DNA from: Rallus limicola
Lineage: Eukaryota; Chordata; Aves; Gruiformes; Rallidae
Assembly (NCBI GenBank): GCA_022605955.1
Contig: JAKCOZ010000011.1
Span: forward strand, 7,135,990-7,199,989
DNA length: 64,000 bases
Direction: 5' to 3'
Every line of letters starts with the position of its first letter. Positions within the stretch are counted from its first letter, which is position 1. A program made the translations under genes and the position numbers. Under the pieces are notes generated by a model. The model was not told the DNA's origin. It made no database searches and saw only the letters and a program-made list of their open reading frames with translations. Below are positions 24,329 through 38,268 of the stretch, piece by piece.

Positions 24329-25745
24329 AAAGATTTGTGCCTTTATTTTGGTATGAAGATGTTTAACTGCAGCTGCCAGACACTGGATCTTTTACGTCAT
24401 CTCCATCTGCCCTGTGCAACTACCTATTCCTCTCAGTGAAAAAATCCAGCTTTACTGTCTAATCTTCAAACATAATCTAGGAAGGAGTCAACAGTGCCAT
24501 AGAGATGTGGCATACATGATCAGCATGTACGTTTTATCAGGTGAATCCCCCTCAAAGTGCCAATTAGCATCTTCCTAAAGCTGTTCACCTAACTGATGCC
24601 ACCTTCCTGTTCTTTCTTTTGCACAGATTTGCAATTTTGTCCTCCCATGTTAATAACAGCAGCACACCAGGAATTCATATTCCATGCATTATCTACTGTG
24701 ATCTCATTGTTTTTGCTTTCGGGGATGCAATCCCTCATCTTGCAAATGTGAATACATTCTTTGTTTCTAGATGCATAATCTAGCACTTAACTGTGATGAA
24801 GCACATGTTGACAAAATGAGCCTGCCTGATGATGTGCTTGGGCTGCATTTTCATTATTTTTATCTGCCAAACCTTACATTATCTGAGAATTTTACTACTA
24901 TTGATTTCTTTTTCACTCCAGAACATGGGGAAAGGTGTTGAATAGCACAGAATAAAATTTTTTTAGCCTGATTATTTATGTCTTCCCAAAAGGAAGAGTG
25001 CACAGTTACAAATGAATATTTCATTATTGTATTTAATAAAAGCTACAGTGATTTAATGTAGTACAGATACACACATGTATCAAAATGCTTTGCAGATGTA
25101 AATCAAGTTGCCATTATCTGAATATAATACACCAGCATGGTGTAAATTCAAGATTAATTAAAAAACCCCATAGCTTTATGTAGCTAGACCTGTTTTCCAT
25201 AGTATCATAGAAATAATTATTGCACCATTTTAAGAAGTAATTTTTACAGAGGTTTTTTTCCAGATAAACATTTAATCTCAGGTGTTAAAAAATCTGTTGC
25301 CATCATATTTAACATTAAGATTTTAGAAGATAATGTTATTGGAACTTTTGTACTTAAATATTTTATCTTCTAAAATGTGTTCTTTTCTTTCCTTCACTTT
25401 TATAATTGAAAAAGCAAAAGGAACTCATGGATATTTTCTAGTCTTCATTTCATCACACCATTATTTTTTTCTTCCCCTTTTGATCTAGTTCCTGTTTTCC
25501 CCAGAGGAAAAATAAAATAAAATGAAGTTTTAGACTGGAAAGTAAAGAACTTGAACATTATGGAAACTAGAAGCAGCCATCACTTCTTTTTCTCAGGGAA
25601 TAAAAATTTTCCTACATTTGTATGAATGATGTCATTTTTGATAATTTATTTTCAAAGCAATTTATGAGAAGTAACTAACTTTGCTGACTTTGGGTGAAAC
25701 TTGAATTGAAATTTGAATTCAAAACTTGAAAATACATGAATACAT
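24329..25745. other. Unannotated AT-rich intronic block
   Basis: No transposon was recognised. The part from about 24950 to 25340 is AT-rich, without simple repeats, and includes a GATTAATTAA word; it could be a conserved noncoding stretch, but this is untested. Confidence 0.45.
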
Positions 25746-26205
25746 TCAGAGGAGGGCAACAAAGCTGGTGAAAGGCTTTCAGAAGTGGCTGAGGAATCTG
25801 GGTTTGTGTAGTTTGGAGAAAAGAAAGCTGAGGTGTGACCTTATGGATCTCTACAGCTTCCTGAGGAGAGGAAGAGGGAGGTTGTGAGCTCTTCTCTCTG
25901 GGATCCAGTGTCAGGATGTGTGGGAATGGATCAAAGTTGCACCAAAGGAGGTTCAAACTGAACATTAGGGAGCATTCCTTTACCGAGTGGGTGGTCACAC
26001 ACTGGGACAGGCTTCCTAGACACGTGGTCAATGTCCCCAGCCTGTCACTGATCAAGAGGCATTTGGACAATGCATTTAATGAAATGCTTTAACTTTTGGT
26101 CAGCACTGAAGTGATCAGGCAGTTGGACTCAATGATCACTCTAGGTCCCTTCCAACTGGAAAGATTATTCTGTTCTGTTCTATTCTATTCTGTTCTATTC
26201 TATTC
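25746..26205 (+). mobile_element. CR1 LINE 3' end with pentanucleotide tail
   Basis: It contains the GAGGAGGGCAACAAAGCTGG, GGAGAAAAGAAAGCTGAGG and GGTGGTCACACACTGGGACA words, then AGTTGGACTCAATGATCACT and CCCTTCCAACTGGAAAGATT. It ends in about eight TTCTR pentamers (26166-26205) instead of the octamer tail of the other copies. The internal 3' UTR also differs, marking a separate CR1 subfamily. Confidence 0.9.
26166..26205 (+). repeat. (TTCTA/TTCTG)n short tandem repeat at CR1 end
   Basis: Pentamers TTCTG and TTCTA alternate for about 40 bases directly after the CR1 3' UTR, so it is most likely the element's own tail. Confidence 0.95.
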
Positions 26206-29200
26206 CTTTCTCTGAGGAATCTGAAATGTAAATCCTAAAATCTTGTGAGACTACAGAATGATAAAGAAATACTTTTAATTTTTAATTGCCCCTTGTCAGC
26301 TATCTAGATGAGTGGATAAAACTCATGTAACCCTCAGTAACTTTGTACTAATCCAGACACAAAAAAGGGTCAGTTTGAATTTTCTCACTACAGAGGTTAA
26401 TCAGGTGCTATAAAATCTAACTAAGGTCTTTATTTCATAAATTTCTTTGCAGTGGGTGATGCCTTTGGCTACATAGCAATTCCAACCAAATTTTAAGTTG
26501 GCTATAACAATTTAGGTTCCAGCTATATTTCTAGATTACAATTTGTCTATTATTCTGTGAATTTCCTTTTCTTTTTCAAAATCTCTGAGAGAGAAATTTA
26601 TTTATGAGCTGGAAGCTATGGCTTCAGTCAGATTTCTCTTACCCTGAACCATAATTTCTTCAGGCTAGTAGTTTTTTTCTTAGTGAATCTGATATTTCCA
26701 CAAGTATTGGCATTTGGATTTTCAGAGTTTTCAGATAATTTGAGTTCAGGTATCATTAAAAGCGAATCTAGCAAGGTCAACCCCATGCAGAATGGCTTCA
26801 TATCACAGATCTGTTAACAGATAGGACCTCAGCAGTCTTATGGAGGAGACAATTATAAAATCATGAATGATATGGAGAAGATGTCTAGAGAAAACTTTTA
26901 CATGATCTCTTTCAACAGAAGAGCTATGATCATCAGTGAAATTAAGTGGTGATATAGTTATGACAATCTCAAAGAGATTCCTTACACAAAGAATCTCTTC
27001 ACACAACAGGGAATTAAGCTGAAGTAGTGGATGATACATGATTACAAGTAAAAAAAAGCAAAGCAACAAAGCGCTAGAAGAAAAATCTGTTGAGAGCTGT
27101 GAAGTGCAAAGACATAATCCATGGCTCCCTGAACCAGCAGAATAGTCTAAGAACTATGCACATGCCCTGTCCTGTTGTTCTTTTACCAGGCATTGTCAGA
27201 GATAGGGTATTCAATTAGATGAAACCTTGGTCTGACCTGGCGGAGTCATTCTTAGATTCCTTGTCCAAACAAGATAAGAAATCACCCTCAACTTTAGAAT
27301 AGATGTCCAAATTTTAAGAGATTACAGTTAGCTGAAATTATACTTGTCTGTGGACCTTCATATCTGAGACATCCTAAGATGATAACTTTGCAGTCACAAG
27401 AATTTGGATTCAGTGACCTAAAGCTTCCTTTGATATTTCACCCATTACTCAATATACCAAAATCAATAGAGGGGTATTAGGCTAAAATGTATCATCCTAG
27501 AGACGTCATCTTTGTTTTATCATGTAAAGCTAAACCAATCTAAAAAAATAATTCTTAACAACTTAATATTAATTTTGTTGATAGGAGATCTCCAATATGA
27601 GCTGTGCACTCCATTTACCTATCCAAGTTACCGGTGGGTCAGTGACAGATTTACACATACTTTTAAGGGAAAAGTCATGGAAGAACCTGATATGCAGTTA
27701 AAAAAACTTATTTCTATTTTTTGTCAGGTTTTTTGATGCTTTCACTTTCCATACTAATGGCAGGTCAAACAATCTTCCCTAAGAGTTAAAAACCTTGTGA
27801 CATCTTCTCTGTCTTAAAAGACAGTAAGTGGGATATTTGTGTCATGGGCTAATGAATGTAAAGGTATCCCCACCTTTTAAAATAAACATTGAATAAACTC
27901 CAGGGAAAATTTATCAATAGCTGAACCAAGAAGTTGCATGCAGAGCATTTTGTTTGATGTGTGTTTTGCAGCACAATGTCAGGCCCTAGGCAAGTGGTAT
28001 GCAAACATGACAGAGTAGGGTAAGAGAAGTCACAAAAGACAAAAATAAAACCCAAAAGGCCTCCCACAGCACTGACAGCGTTCTTGCAGTTTAAGAGCTG
28101 ACAATGTATCCTTCCCAATTTGTGAGCAAAACTCCCGAGTGGATGAGGCTTAATGATTTTATTGCTGTGGAAGCTGAATCATGACTGCTTCCCACAGACA
28201 CAGTTTCTTACTTTTACTCTATACCTAAGGAAAACAGATTGCCTTCTTTAGCCCCATTTTCTTTGTTTGTGCATTTGGGTTTGTTTTTATCTCTCCTTGA
28301 CCTCCAATTACTTTCATACCTCCTGACTGATTTCAAAAATTGTGGCAGAACAGAGGAGATTTCAATCATAATAAATTTCTACACTTATTTTTTTTTTTCA
28401 AAATAGTCAGTAAAGAGATTCTATTACTTTCCCCCCAGGGAAGGAATAAGTATTTTAGAGGTCAAAATCCACGTAAGAGAGATCTTTTGAGATTTGCTTC
28501 ATTAACTGAGTTGTTCAGAGCCTGACTTCAAATAACCTAAGAAAGAGGTAGAACATCTGTATCTATGATTAGTAAAGCCTTCTCGCCCTCAATATCCTAC
28601 CAAGGTTATTCATTTAAAAGCAGGCTAGCTGCATGATAAAGTTCTTAGTGTTTCTTGGCTCTGACAGGAGGGACATTGAAAGCCCATGTAAAGGACTTAC
28701 AAACAACACTGAGCTGTACTTTTGCAGAGGGCCAAAGACCAGGTGAGTCCAGCAGTGGTCACTCCTAAATTGGTCTTGAACTTGACTGGAAGTGTAACAG
28801 GAGAGGTATTTGCACTGATTTTTTTTGCCTAATAAATTCAGCTCTTGTACAGCCCTAACATTGCTGTTTCTCCTCCAGCTGCTCTCATGAGAAGATTGTG
28901 CATTAGAAGAATTTTGGTTTTGCTATTCACAGAGCTTCTTTTTGTGTGGTATCTACTCTAAACACAAACATGCTTTTTGTTCCTGGGGCTCCCAGTCTAG
29001 TTTCAGAAGGTTTAAATTGCCTTAACCAAAAACTTTGTGTTAAACTGTTTCAAGTTCCTGTAGAAGGACAAAAGGTTTCGAGGCTCTGCACTCAGTATGC
29101 AGAACACCTCTCTGCCTTCAGCTTCTGCAGATCTGTGTCCTCCCCAGAGGATAATAATTTCTCAACAGCAATAGTAAAAGCATCAACTAGAAACTTAAAG

Positions 29201-31411
29201 AAACAGAAAATCTCACCCAATGGGGTCTCACTGGGTGTGCAGTAATCTGCCACTTGGTCCTCTTCACAAAGCAAATGCAAGTGCTCCCTCTAGTAGATTA
29301 TACTTACAGTTTTGGAATTTATGTAAAGTTGGCAAAATTATATAGCATTAATTGGTTTCGTGGCTATGCTAGTAAAATACTTTCCTTTGTATGCAGGATA
29401 GCAACAGAAGGAAAAGCTACAGCATCTAAAATTTCTGTGGCAAGTTTGCATTTGAATATGGGTTAGGATGTACGGGTTGGGCAGGTCTAAAGGCCATATC
29501 AGACTGTGAAGAAATGTTTTTTTTTCCTTGAACTTGGAATACAGACCACAAAGAAAAAAAAAAATCCCTACTGCTGAAAATCCCACAGGTTACTGCAGGA
29601 AAATGCAATGACAGCATGCCAAGACACAGCTATATGGTCTCAGGGAAGGCAGAATCATTTTAGAGACTGCTGAGCCACATGGTGTGGCTATTGCATTCAC
29701 CAGTGAAATACTGTCACCTCTGGGTGAAAACCAGCAGCTGCTTAACAGAGCAGCAACAGCACAGTGCTTAGAGCCAGGCAGTGCTCACAACTGCTGTATC
29801 TAACCTGCACGGCAGGGGGAATCTGAAGAAGATAGAAATGCAATTATCCACACTGAAACCCAGCCAAGACAGTAAGGATAGTATACCCACTCTTGCAGAA
29901 CAAAAATTAAAGAGCATCTTTAGCGATCCAGAGCTGCAAAGTCCTGAGGTTTTCATCTTACTCAGTGGTACCACTTGCAGCCGTGTGCCTACATCTATTG
30001 CTGGTGCATCTCTCACTACCACTTAGAGCATCCAAAATAGCATCCTCATCTTGCAGTCAGGCAAGTATGGATGAAACACCACCTGTTTCACCACATCCAG
30101 CATGACTAACACATGGAAAGTCACAGCTGTACCTTTGTCATGCAGTATACCTTTGTCTTGAAGGGCAGTAGCATGAAGTTATGCCAATGACATGGAAGAT
30201 ACTTGTTGAATGACATAGGCTGCTGCTACCATTCGTGACTATTTGTGAAGCAGCAAGCCTGGAGCCAGCATAGCTTCAGCATGGTGTGTTTTACCACAGG
30301 CAGTTATCTCACCAGAGGAGAAGTCCCTTCATGGAAAGAAATAGAGGGAAAAAAAATGACTGGAAATGGAAGGATAAAACTGAATTATTAAAACCTCAAC
30401 TGGCTAGTGGTTGCACAAAGGAGGACATATAAAAGACAGTATTGAGTAAGATCTTTTTAGTTGATTTCATATTTGCAATAGATTAAGCTTTTCATTCTAT
30501 GTAAAGTTTTGGACACTGAAAATGAACATAGCAGATAAATACTGATTTAGAACATTTGGACAAATGGTCTGTAGAGTTCTGTACCCTTTTCCTAACTCTT
30601 CAGGGGAAATTATCAGACTGAAAGAGGGCAGTGATGGGTAAATGTCTTTGCAAGTGAAATCTCTTCATGCCCATTTTTGAATCGGACTTTTGAACATGGA
30701 CATTCATTTTTATATGTCTTCCTTAATGTTATGTTTTAGTGTTGCAATTTTATTCAGAATAATGAACATGTTTTAGTTAGCTGTGTAAAAATCCAACTCT
30801 TTCTGGATCAGGCTGATTTTTTAGCCACAACCATGTCTTAAAACAGTGAGTTCCAGGGGCTATTTTCACATAAAATGTATTCCAAAAGGTAAACACATCT
30901 GCTGCCTTTCATTTTCATTTAAAACCCGGAGGTACAACTTTGGATTTCCCCACAGAACAAGGTACCTAAGGAGAGACAGGGCTCTTACATAGCATAGGAT
31001 TGTTCTCTCAGGTAGAAGAACCCACCGTTTCTGCCCAGCAGAAAGGAAAGGGCAATGTAAAATTGCATTTTCCCACCACACACAAAAGGCCACAGGACAC
31101 ATCTTTATGAAGTTTAGCCTATCCCACATCTGCTCTTTTCTGCAGAGCCACAGTGCTCCAGCATAGAACAGAAGCCACCATCAATCTTCCCCATGGATGT
31201 AGCTCACAGGGGAGCGTGAACCGCAGTAAAATATCGGGGGTGAAAAAAAAAAAATATATATATATAAATTTGGTAGGAAATGATATCCAAGCTGAAGCAA
31301 GCATAGCACTATGTATAAAATATCCTAGAAGCATTTGCAAATGCTGTGAAAAATTGCACTTCACAGTCAGGCCAGACGGACTCTGAAGTTATAGGCATAA
31401 GCTGCAGCAGT
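26206..31411. other. Unannotated intronic sequence
   Basis: 5.2 kb without a recognised transposon or gene. Short frames show no domains. An A12(TA)6 run lies at 31243-31266. Confidence 0.45.
31243..31266 (+). repeat. A-run followed by (TA)n
   Basis: 12 A residues are followed by six TA units. Confidence 0.95.
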
Positions 31412-31597
31412 GAAAATATTAAGAAATACCTTTATAAATGTATGGCTGTTTAAGCACTGGAACAAGCTGTCGAGGCAGGTTATAGAATTGCTAGCAATGG
31501 TGCTATTCAAGGCTGGATTTGACACTGCCCTATTAGGGATGATATACGTGGAGCTAAATCATTCTGCCATGATGCAGCTCCTTCCCAGCCCAAATGA
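31412..31597 (+). mobile_element. Old CR1 LINE 3' relic
   Basis: Diverged words keep the CR1 3' order: AAGCACTGGAACAAGCTGTC, GTGCTATTCAAGGCTGGATT, TGACACTGCCCTATTAGGGA, then CTCCTTCCCAGCCCAAATGA. The divergence is much higher than in the other plus copies, so it is an older insertion. No tail remains. Confidence 0.65.
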
Positions 31598-32164
31598 GCC
31601 CAATGTAAATGTGATGTGCATCGACACATACTGAGTAAAAGCAACCAAACTCCTGCTAAATGAGATCAACACGCAGAAAAGGTGCATCCATAAAGAACCT
31701 GAAATAACCCAGTCAGAGGAATGAGCATTGCCATGAAAGGGTAGAGAAAAGAAAGCAAGAGATATTCAGACAAATATGTGAGGCATCTGAAGAGGAAGCA
31801 TCTTTTGCTATCTGAACAGAATTTGTGTATTGATTAAGAGTACTAAACATAAATTTTTAAGAGCAAAAGAAAACCATTCCTTTTAGATTTTGACTTTTTA
31901 AGTCAAAACATGCTCTCTTCTCTTAGAAAACCACTCTTTTTCAAAGGATAGTAGAAATGCTTGCAGCAAGTTAGAAGCAGTTCAAGTAACCGGTAACAGT
32001 CTGTCAGCTACAGACGTAGAGCTGAAGGTGTTTTAATAAAAATTACAATAATAAATAAAAATATTAAAGAAAAGACAACTGTATTAAGAAACCTCACTTT
32101 AGACAAACGGGTTAATTGAGCTCCCACTAGAGTCGGAAGGATAAAATGTATAGCTGACTGGTCT

Positions 32165-32214
32165 CAAGCAACAAACCCAGGGTCCCTTCCAACCCAGACC
32201 ATTCTATGAGTCTT
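32165..32214 (+). mobile_element. Short CR1 LINE 3'-terminal fragment
   Basis: The words AGGGTCCCTTCCAACCCAGA and CCATTCTATGAGTCTT match the very end of CR1. It is only about 50 bases long, so it is a strongly 5'-truncated insertion or a remnant. Confidence 0.6.
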
Positions 32215-32439
32215 TAAAGGCTCAACGAGAACTATCTGTTTCCATGATCTTACTGTCTTCATCATATGGACTTACAAAGGGCAGGAAACATTTTTTACAT
32301 CTACTGTGAATCCAAACTTCCATGAAACTCATACACTTCATAATACAAAAAGCACAATTACACTGTAGTTATAACCTAAGATTTCCACCAATCTGTATAA
32401 AGAGGTATTTCATGGACTGGCCAAAAATAATTGCATTGT

Positions 32440-32690
32440 AAAATGACATAATGAATATACCTGCATTAAAAATATACAGTCAGATCCTCAGCTAAGTCAT
32501 TATCTCACTGATGATGATATCAGCCTGGTTCCTGTGCATTAAAAAGCAAATCATGGGAGCAATAATATCTCAATTATGTAGTTAACCTTCTGGTTATATT
32601 AATTAGTGATGATTAGGCTTGGGAAACTATAATTATGTCATGTACATAACATCCCTTTGAAATTGTATAGTGAATCTAAACACATAAGGC
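32440..32690. promoter_or_regulatory. Candidate conserved noncoding element
   Basis: AT-rich, repeat-free sequence with TAGTTAAC at 32579-32586, TTAATTAGTGATGATTA at 32599-32615 and CTATAATTATG near 32628-32637. These are homeodomain-like words in a tight cluster. Function is inference; word clusters of this kind also arise by chance in AT-rich introns. Confidence 0.25.
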
Positions 32691-32906
32691 AGATGTGAAC
32701 ACCTAACCAGGTCCATTTCTGACATCTGGAACAAATCTGAAACTCAATGATTTGACCCTCTATCTCCTTTGTGAAAGACATCCAATGGTGATAGCTCTCC
32801 TGGTGTCAAACTTGCAGAAGAAACTGCAGTTTTTATTTGTCCCAGAAGAGAAATGCAAGGTAGAACTGTCCCATATTCTGATTTCACATGGTGGTTAGTA
32901 AAGCCA

Positions 32907-32911
<5 letters not shown>

Positions 32912-32939
<28 letters not shown>
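32912..32939 (+). repeat. Poly-A tract (28 A)
   Basis: 28 uninterrupted A residues. No polyadenylation signal, source gene or flanking duplication was seen upstream, so a retrocopy tail is not supported. Confidence 0.97.
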
Positions 32940-32941
<2 letters not shown>

Positions 32942-33908
32942 ACACAACCAAAACATCTAGGTGTAGTTCAGGAATTAAAGGAAGAAGCCCTAAAACTAAA
33001 GATGCACCTTTTCTCAACCCCATACCATTTAGCCATTTGGGTATGAGCCCCTAAAAATCACTGCCACTTGCTCCTGTTTGCAGGAGATCCTGGCAGCCAG
33101 AGTTCTATTTGCACAGGACCTTTCTGAAGAGTTGCTCCTGACTCCAAAAATGCAGTGGTAGACATTGTACTAGGGAAAATGGTTTTCCTGAGGCAGCTGA
33201 GAAGACTGTGGCATTGGGAAAAGGGAGTAAGAACAAGCAGGATTGTCCACCACTGTCCTCATGCCTTACTTACGGCTGATGTTTTTCACCTTCAAGGCTA
33301 AAGCAGAGAAAACCCAATCTGAGTTAACACTCTTCCCCTGATACACCATTCCCTCACAGAATGCCTACAGTAAATAATTAATGTGCAGGTCATTCAGTCC
33401 AAATTTAGAAAAATATTAAACCTTTCACTTTTATATAGGCTCCTGTCACCTACTGAAACCCACAAAGCTCTGCACTGGCATAGGAATTATGGATCTAAAC
33501 ATTTGTATAATTCCAGGGTTATTCCTGTCAATCGAATGGCATCATCCTGCCATCTCTGCAGGAAAAAGGACAAGTGCAAAAGAACATCACAGAATTTCCA
33601 TTAAAATGAATCCTTTGAAAAGTGAATGTCAGAAGAACCTGCATATTTTTGACCAAACAAATATCCTTTAAATAGACTTTTTGCAAATGTCAGATTGAAA
33701 TGTTCCAAAATTAGGATCTGCCAGAATTAAGGTTACCTGTGCATTCTGCATGGCATTGCTTTTGCAGGCCCTTTGTGGCTGTTATTGCCTGGGGTTTTTT
33801 TTCTCTTTTATTTTTTTAATCTGAGTAACTTGACTTTGGAAGGGTGACTTTCAAATCTGGCATTTGCAACTCTGAGAAACCCCACCTTGCACGCTTTTTT
33901 TTTCATTC

Positions 33909-34571
33909 CACAGAACCATAGAATCACCTGGGTTGGAAGAGACCTTTAAGATCATCAAGTCTAACTACAGCCTAACCCTGCCTAGCCCACCTCTAGACCA
34001 TGTCCTCCAGCACAACATCTACACACCTTTTAAATCCATCCAGGAATGGTGACTCCACCACCTCCCTGGGCAGCCTGTTCCAATGCCTGACAACCCTTTC
34101 ATAAAGAAATTTTTTCTATCTAACCTAAATCTTCCCTGGTGCAATTTTAAGCCATTTCTTCTTGTCCTATCACTTGTCATGTGAGAGAAGAGACCAACCC
34201 CGACATCTCTGCAACACCCTTGCAGGTAGTTGTAGAGAGCAATAAGGTCTCCCCTCAGCCTCCTTTTCTCAAGACTAAAAAGCCTCAGCTTCCCCAGCCA
34301 TTCCTCACAGGACTTGTGCTCCAGACCCCTCACCAGCTTCATTGCCCTCCTCTGGACACGCTCCAGCATCTCAACATCCTTCCTGTAGTGAGGGGCCCGA
34401 AACTGAACACAGTACTCAAGATGTGGCCTCACCAGAGCTGAGTACAACGGAGCTATCACTTCCCTACTCCTGCTGGTTACATTATTCCTGATAGGGGCCA
34501 GGATGCTGTTGCCCTTCTTGTGCACCTGGGTACACTGCTGGCTCATGTTCAGCCAGCTGTCAACCAGTACC
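33909..34571 (-). mobile_element. CR1 LINE, 3' part (interrupted)
   Basis: The left end carries the tail complement (CATAGAATCACCTGGGTTGG). It then reads TTTAAGATCATCAAGTCTAA, CTCCCTGGGCAGCCTGTTCC, GCATCTCAACATCCTTCCTG and GCTGGCTCATGTTCAGCCAG to CAACCAGTACC. A 175-codon minus-strand frame (34019-34546) is a remnant of the CR1 ORF2 C-terminus. It is broken at 34571 by a plus-oriented CR1 and resumes at 34894. Confidence 0.94.
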
Positions 34572-34893
34572 TGAAGAGGACCTACAGGAAAGTTGATGAG
34601 AGACTGTTTACAAGGGCAAGTAGTGATATGACAAGCGGTAATGGCTTCAAACTTTAAGAAAGTAGACTTAGATTAGGTAATAAGAAGAAATTCTTCACTG
34701 TAAGGGTGATGAGACACTGGAACAGGTTGCCCAGGGAAGCTGTGTCTGCCCCTTCCCTGGCCGTGTTCAAGACCAGCTTGGATGGGGCTTTGGGAAACCT
34801 GGTCTAGTGGAAGATATTTTTGCCCATGGCAGGGGGGGTTGGACTAGATGAACTTTGAGGTCCCTTCCAACCCAAACCATGCTATGATGCTAA
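34572..34893 (+). mobile_element. CR1 LINE 3' end nested in a minus-strand CR1
   Basis: It begins TGAAGAGGACCTACAGGAAA and continues with AGAAATTCTTCACTGTAAGG, CAGGTTGCCCAGGGAAGCTG, GGTTGGACTAGATGAACTTT and CCAACCCAAACCATGCTATG to the end at GATGCTAA. The host element continues on both sides. TACC is present at both junctions (34568-34571 and 34894-34897), either a short duplication or microhomology. Confidence 0.94.
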
Positions 34894-35008
34894 TACCCCC
34901 AGGTCTTTCTCCAGGGAGCTCTCCAGCCACTCTGCCCCAAGCCTGTAGTGTTGCCTGGGGTTATTGTGACCAAAGTGCAGGACCCCACACTTGGCCTTGT
35001 TGAACCCC
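34894..35008 (-). mobile_element. CR1 LINE, 5' continuation of interrupted copy
   Basis: This continues the host CR1 without loss: TACCCCCAGGTC follows directly from CAACCAGTACC on the other side of the insert. The words CTCTCCAGCCACTCTGCCCC, CAAGCCTGTAGTGTTGCCTG and ACACTTGGCCTTGTTGAACC come next. Homology fades at about 35008. Confidence 0.93.

Positions 35009-38268
<3,260 letters not shown>

Larger units (their letters stand above)
31598..33908. other. Intronic block with poly-A and a candidate conserved element
   Basis: It contains a small CR1 3' end (32165-32214), a poly-A of 28 (32912-32939) and an AT-rich stretch at 32440-32690 listed separately. No gene was recognised. Confidence 0.45.

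Noticed and set aside
32912..32939. Poly-A of 28 as a retrogene tail
   Set aside because: No upstream coding remnant, polyadenylation signal or flanking duplication was seen; treated as a simple repeat.
34019..34546. 175-codon minus-strand frame with [23 protein letters not shown] sequence
   Set aside because: Not a host gene: it is the decayed C-terminal part of CR1 ORF2, already covered by the CR1 entry.
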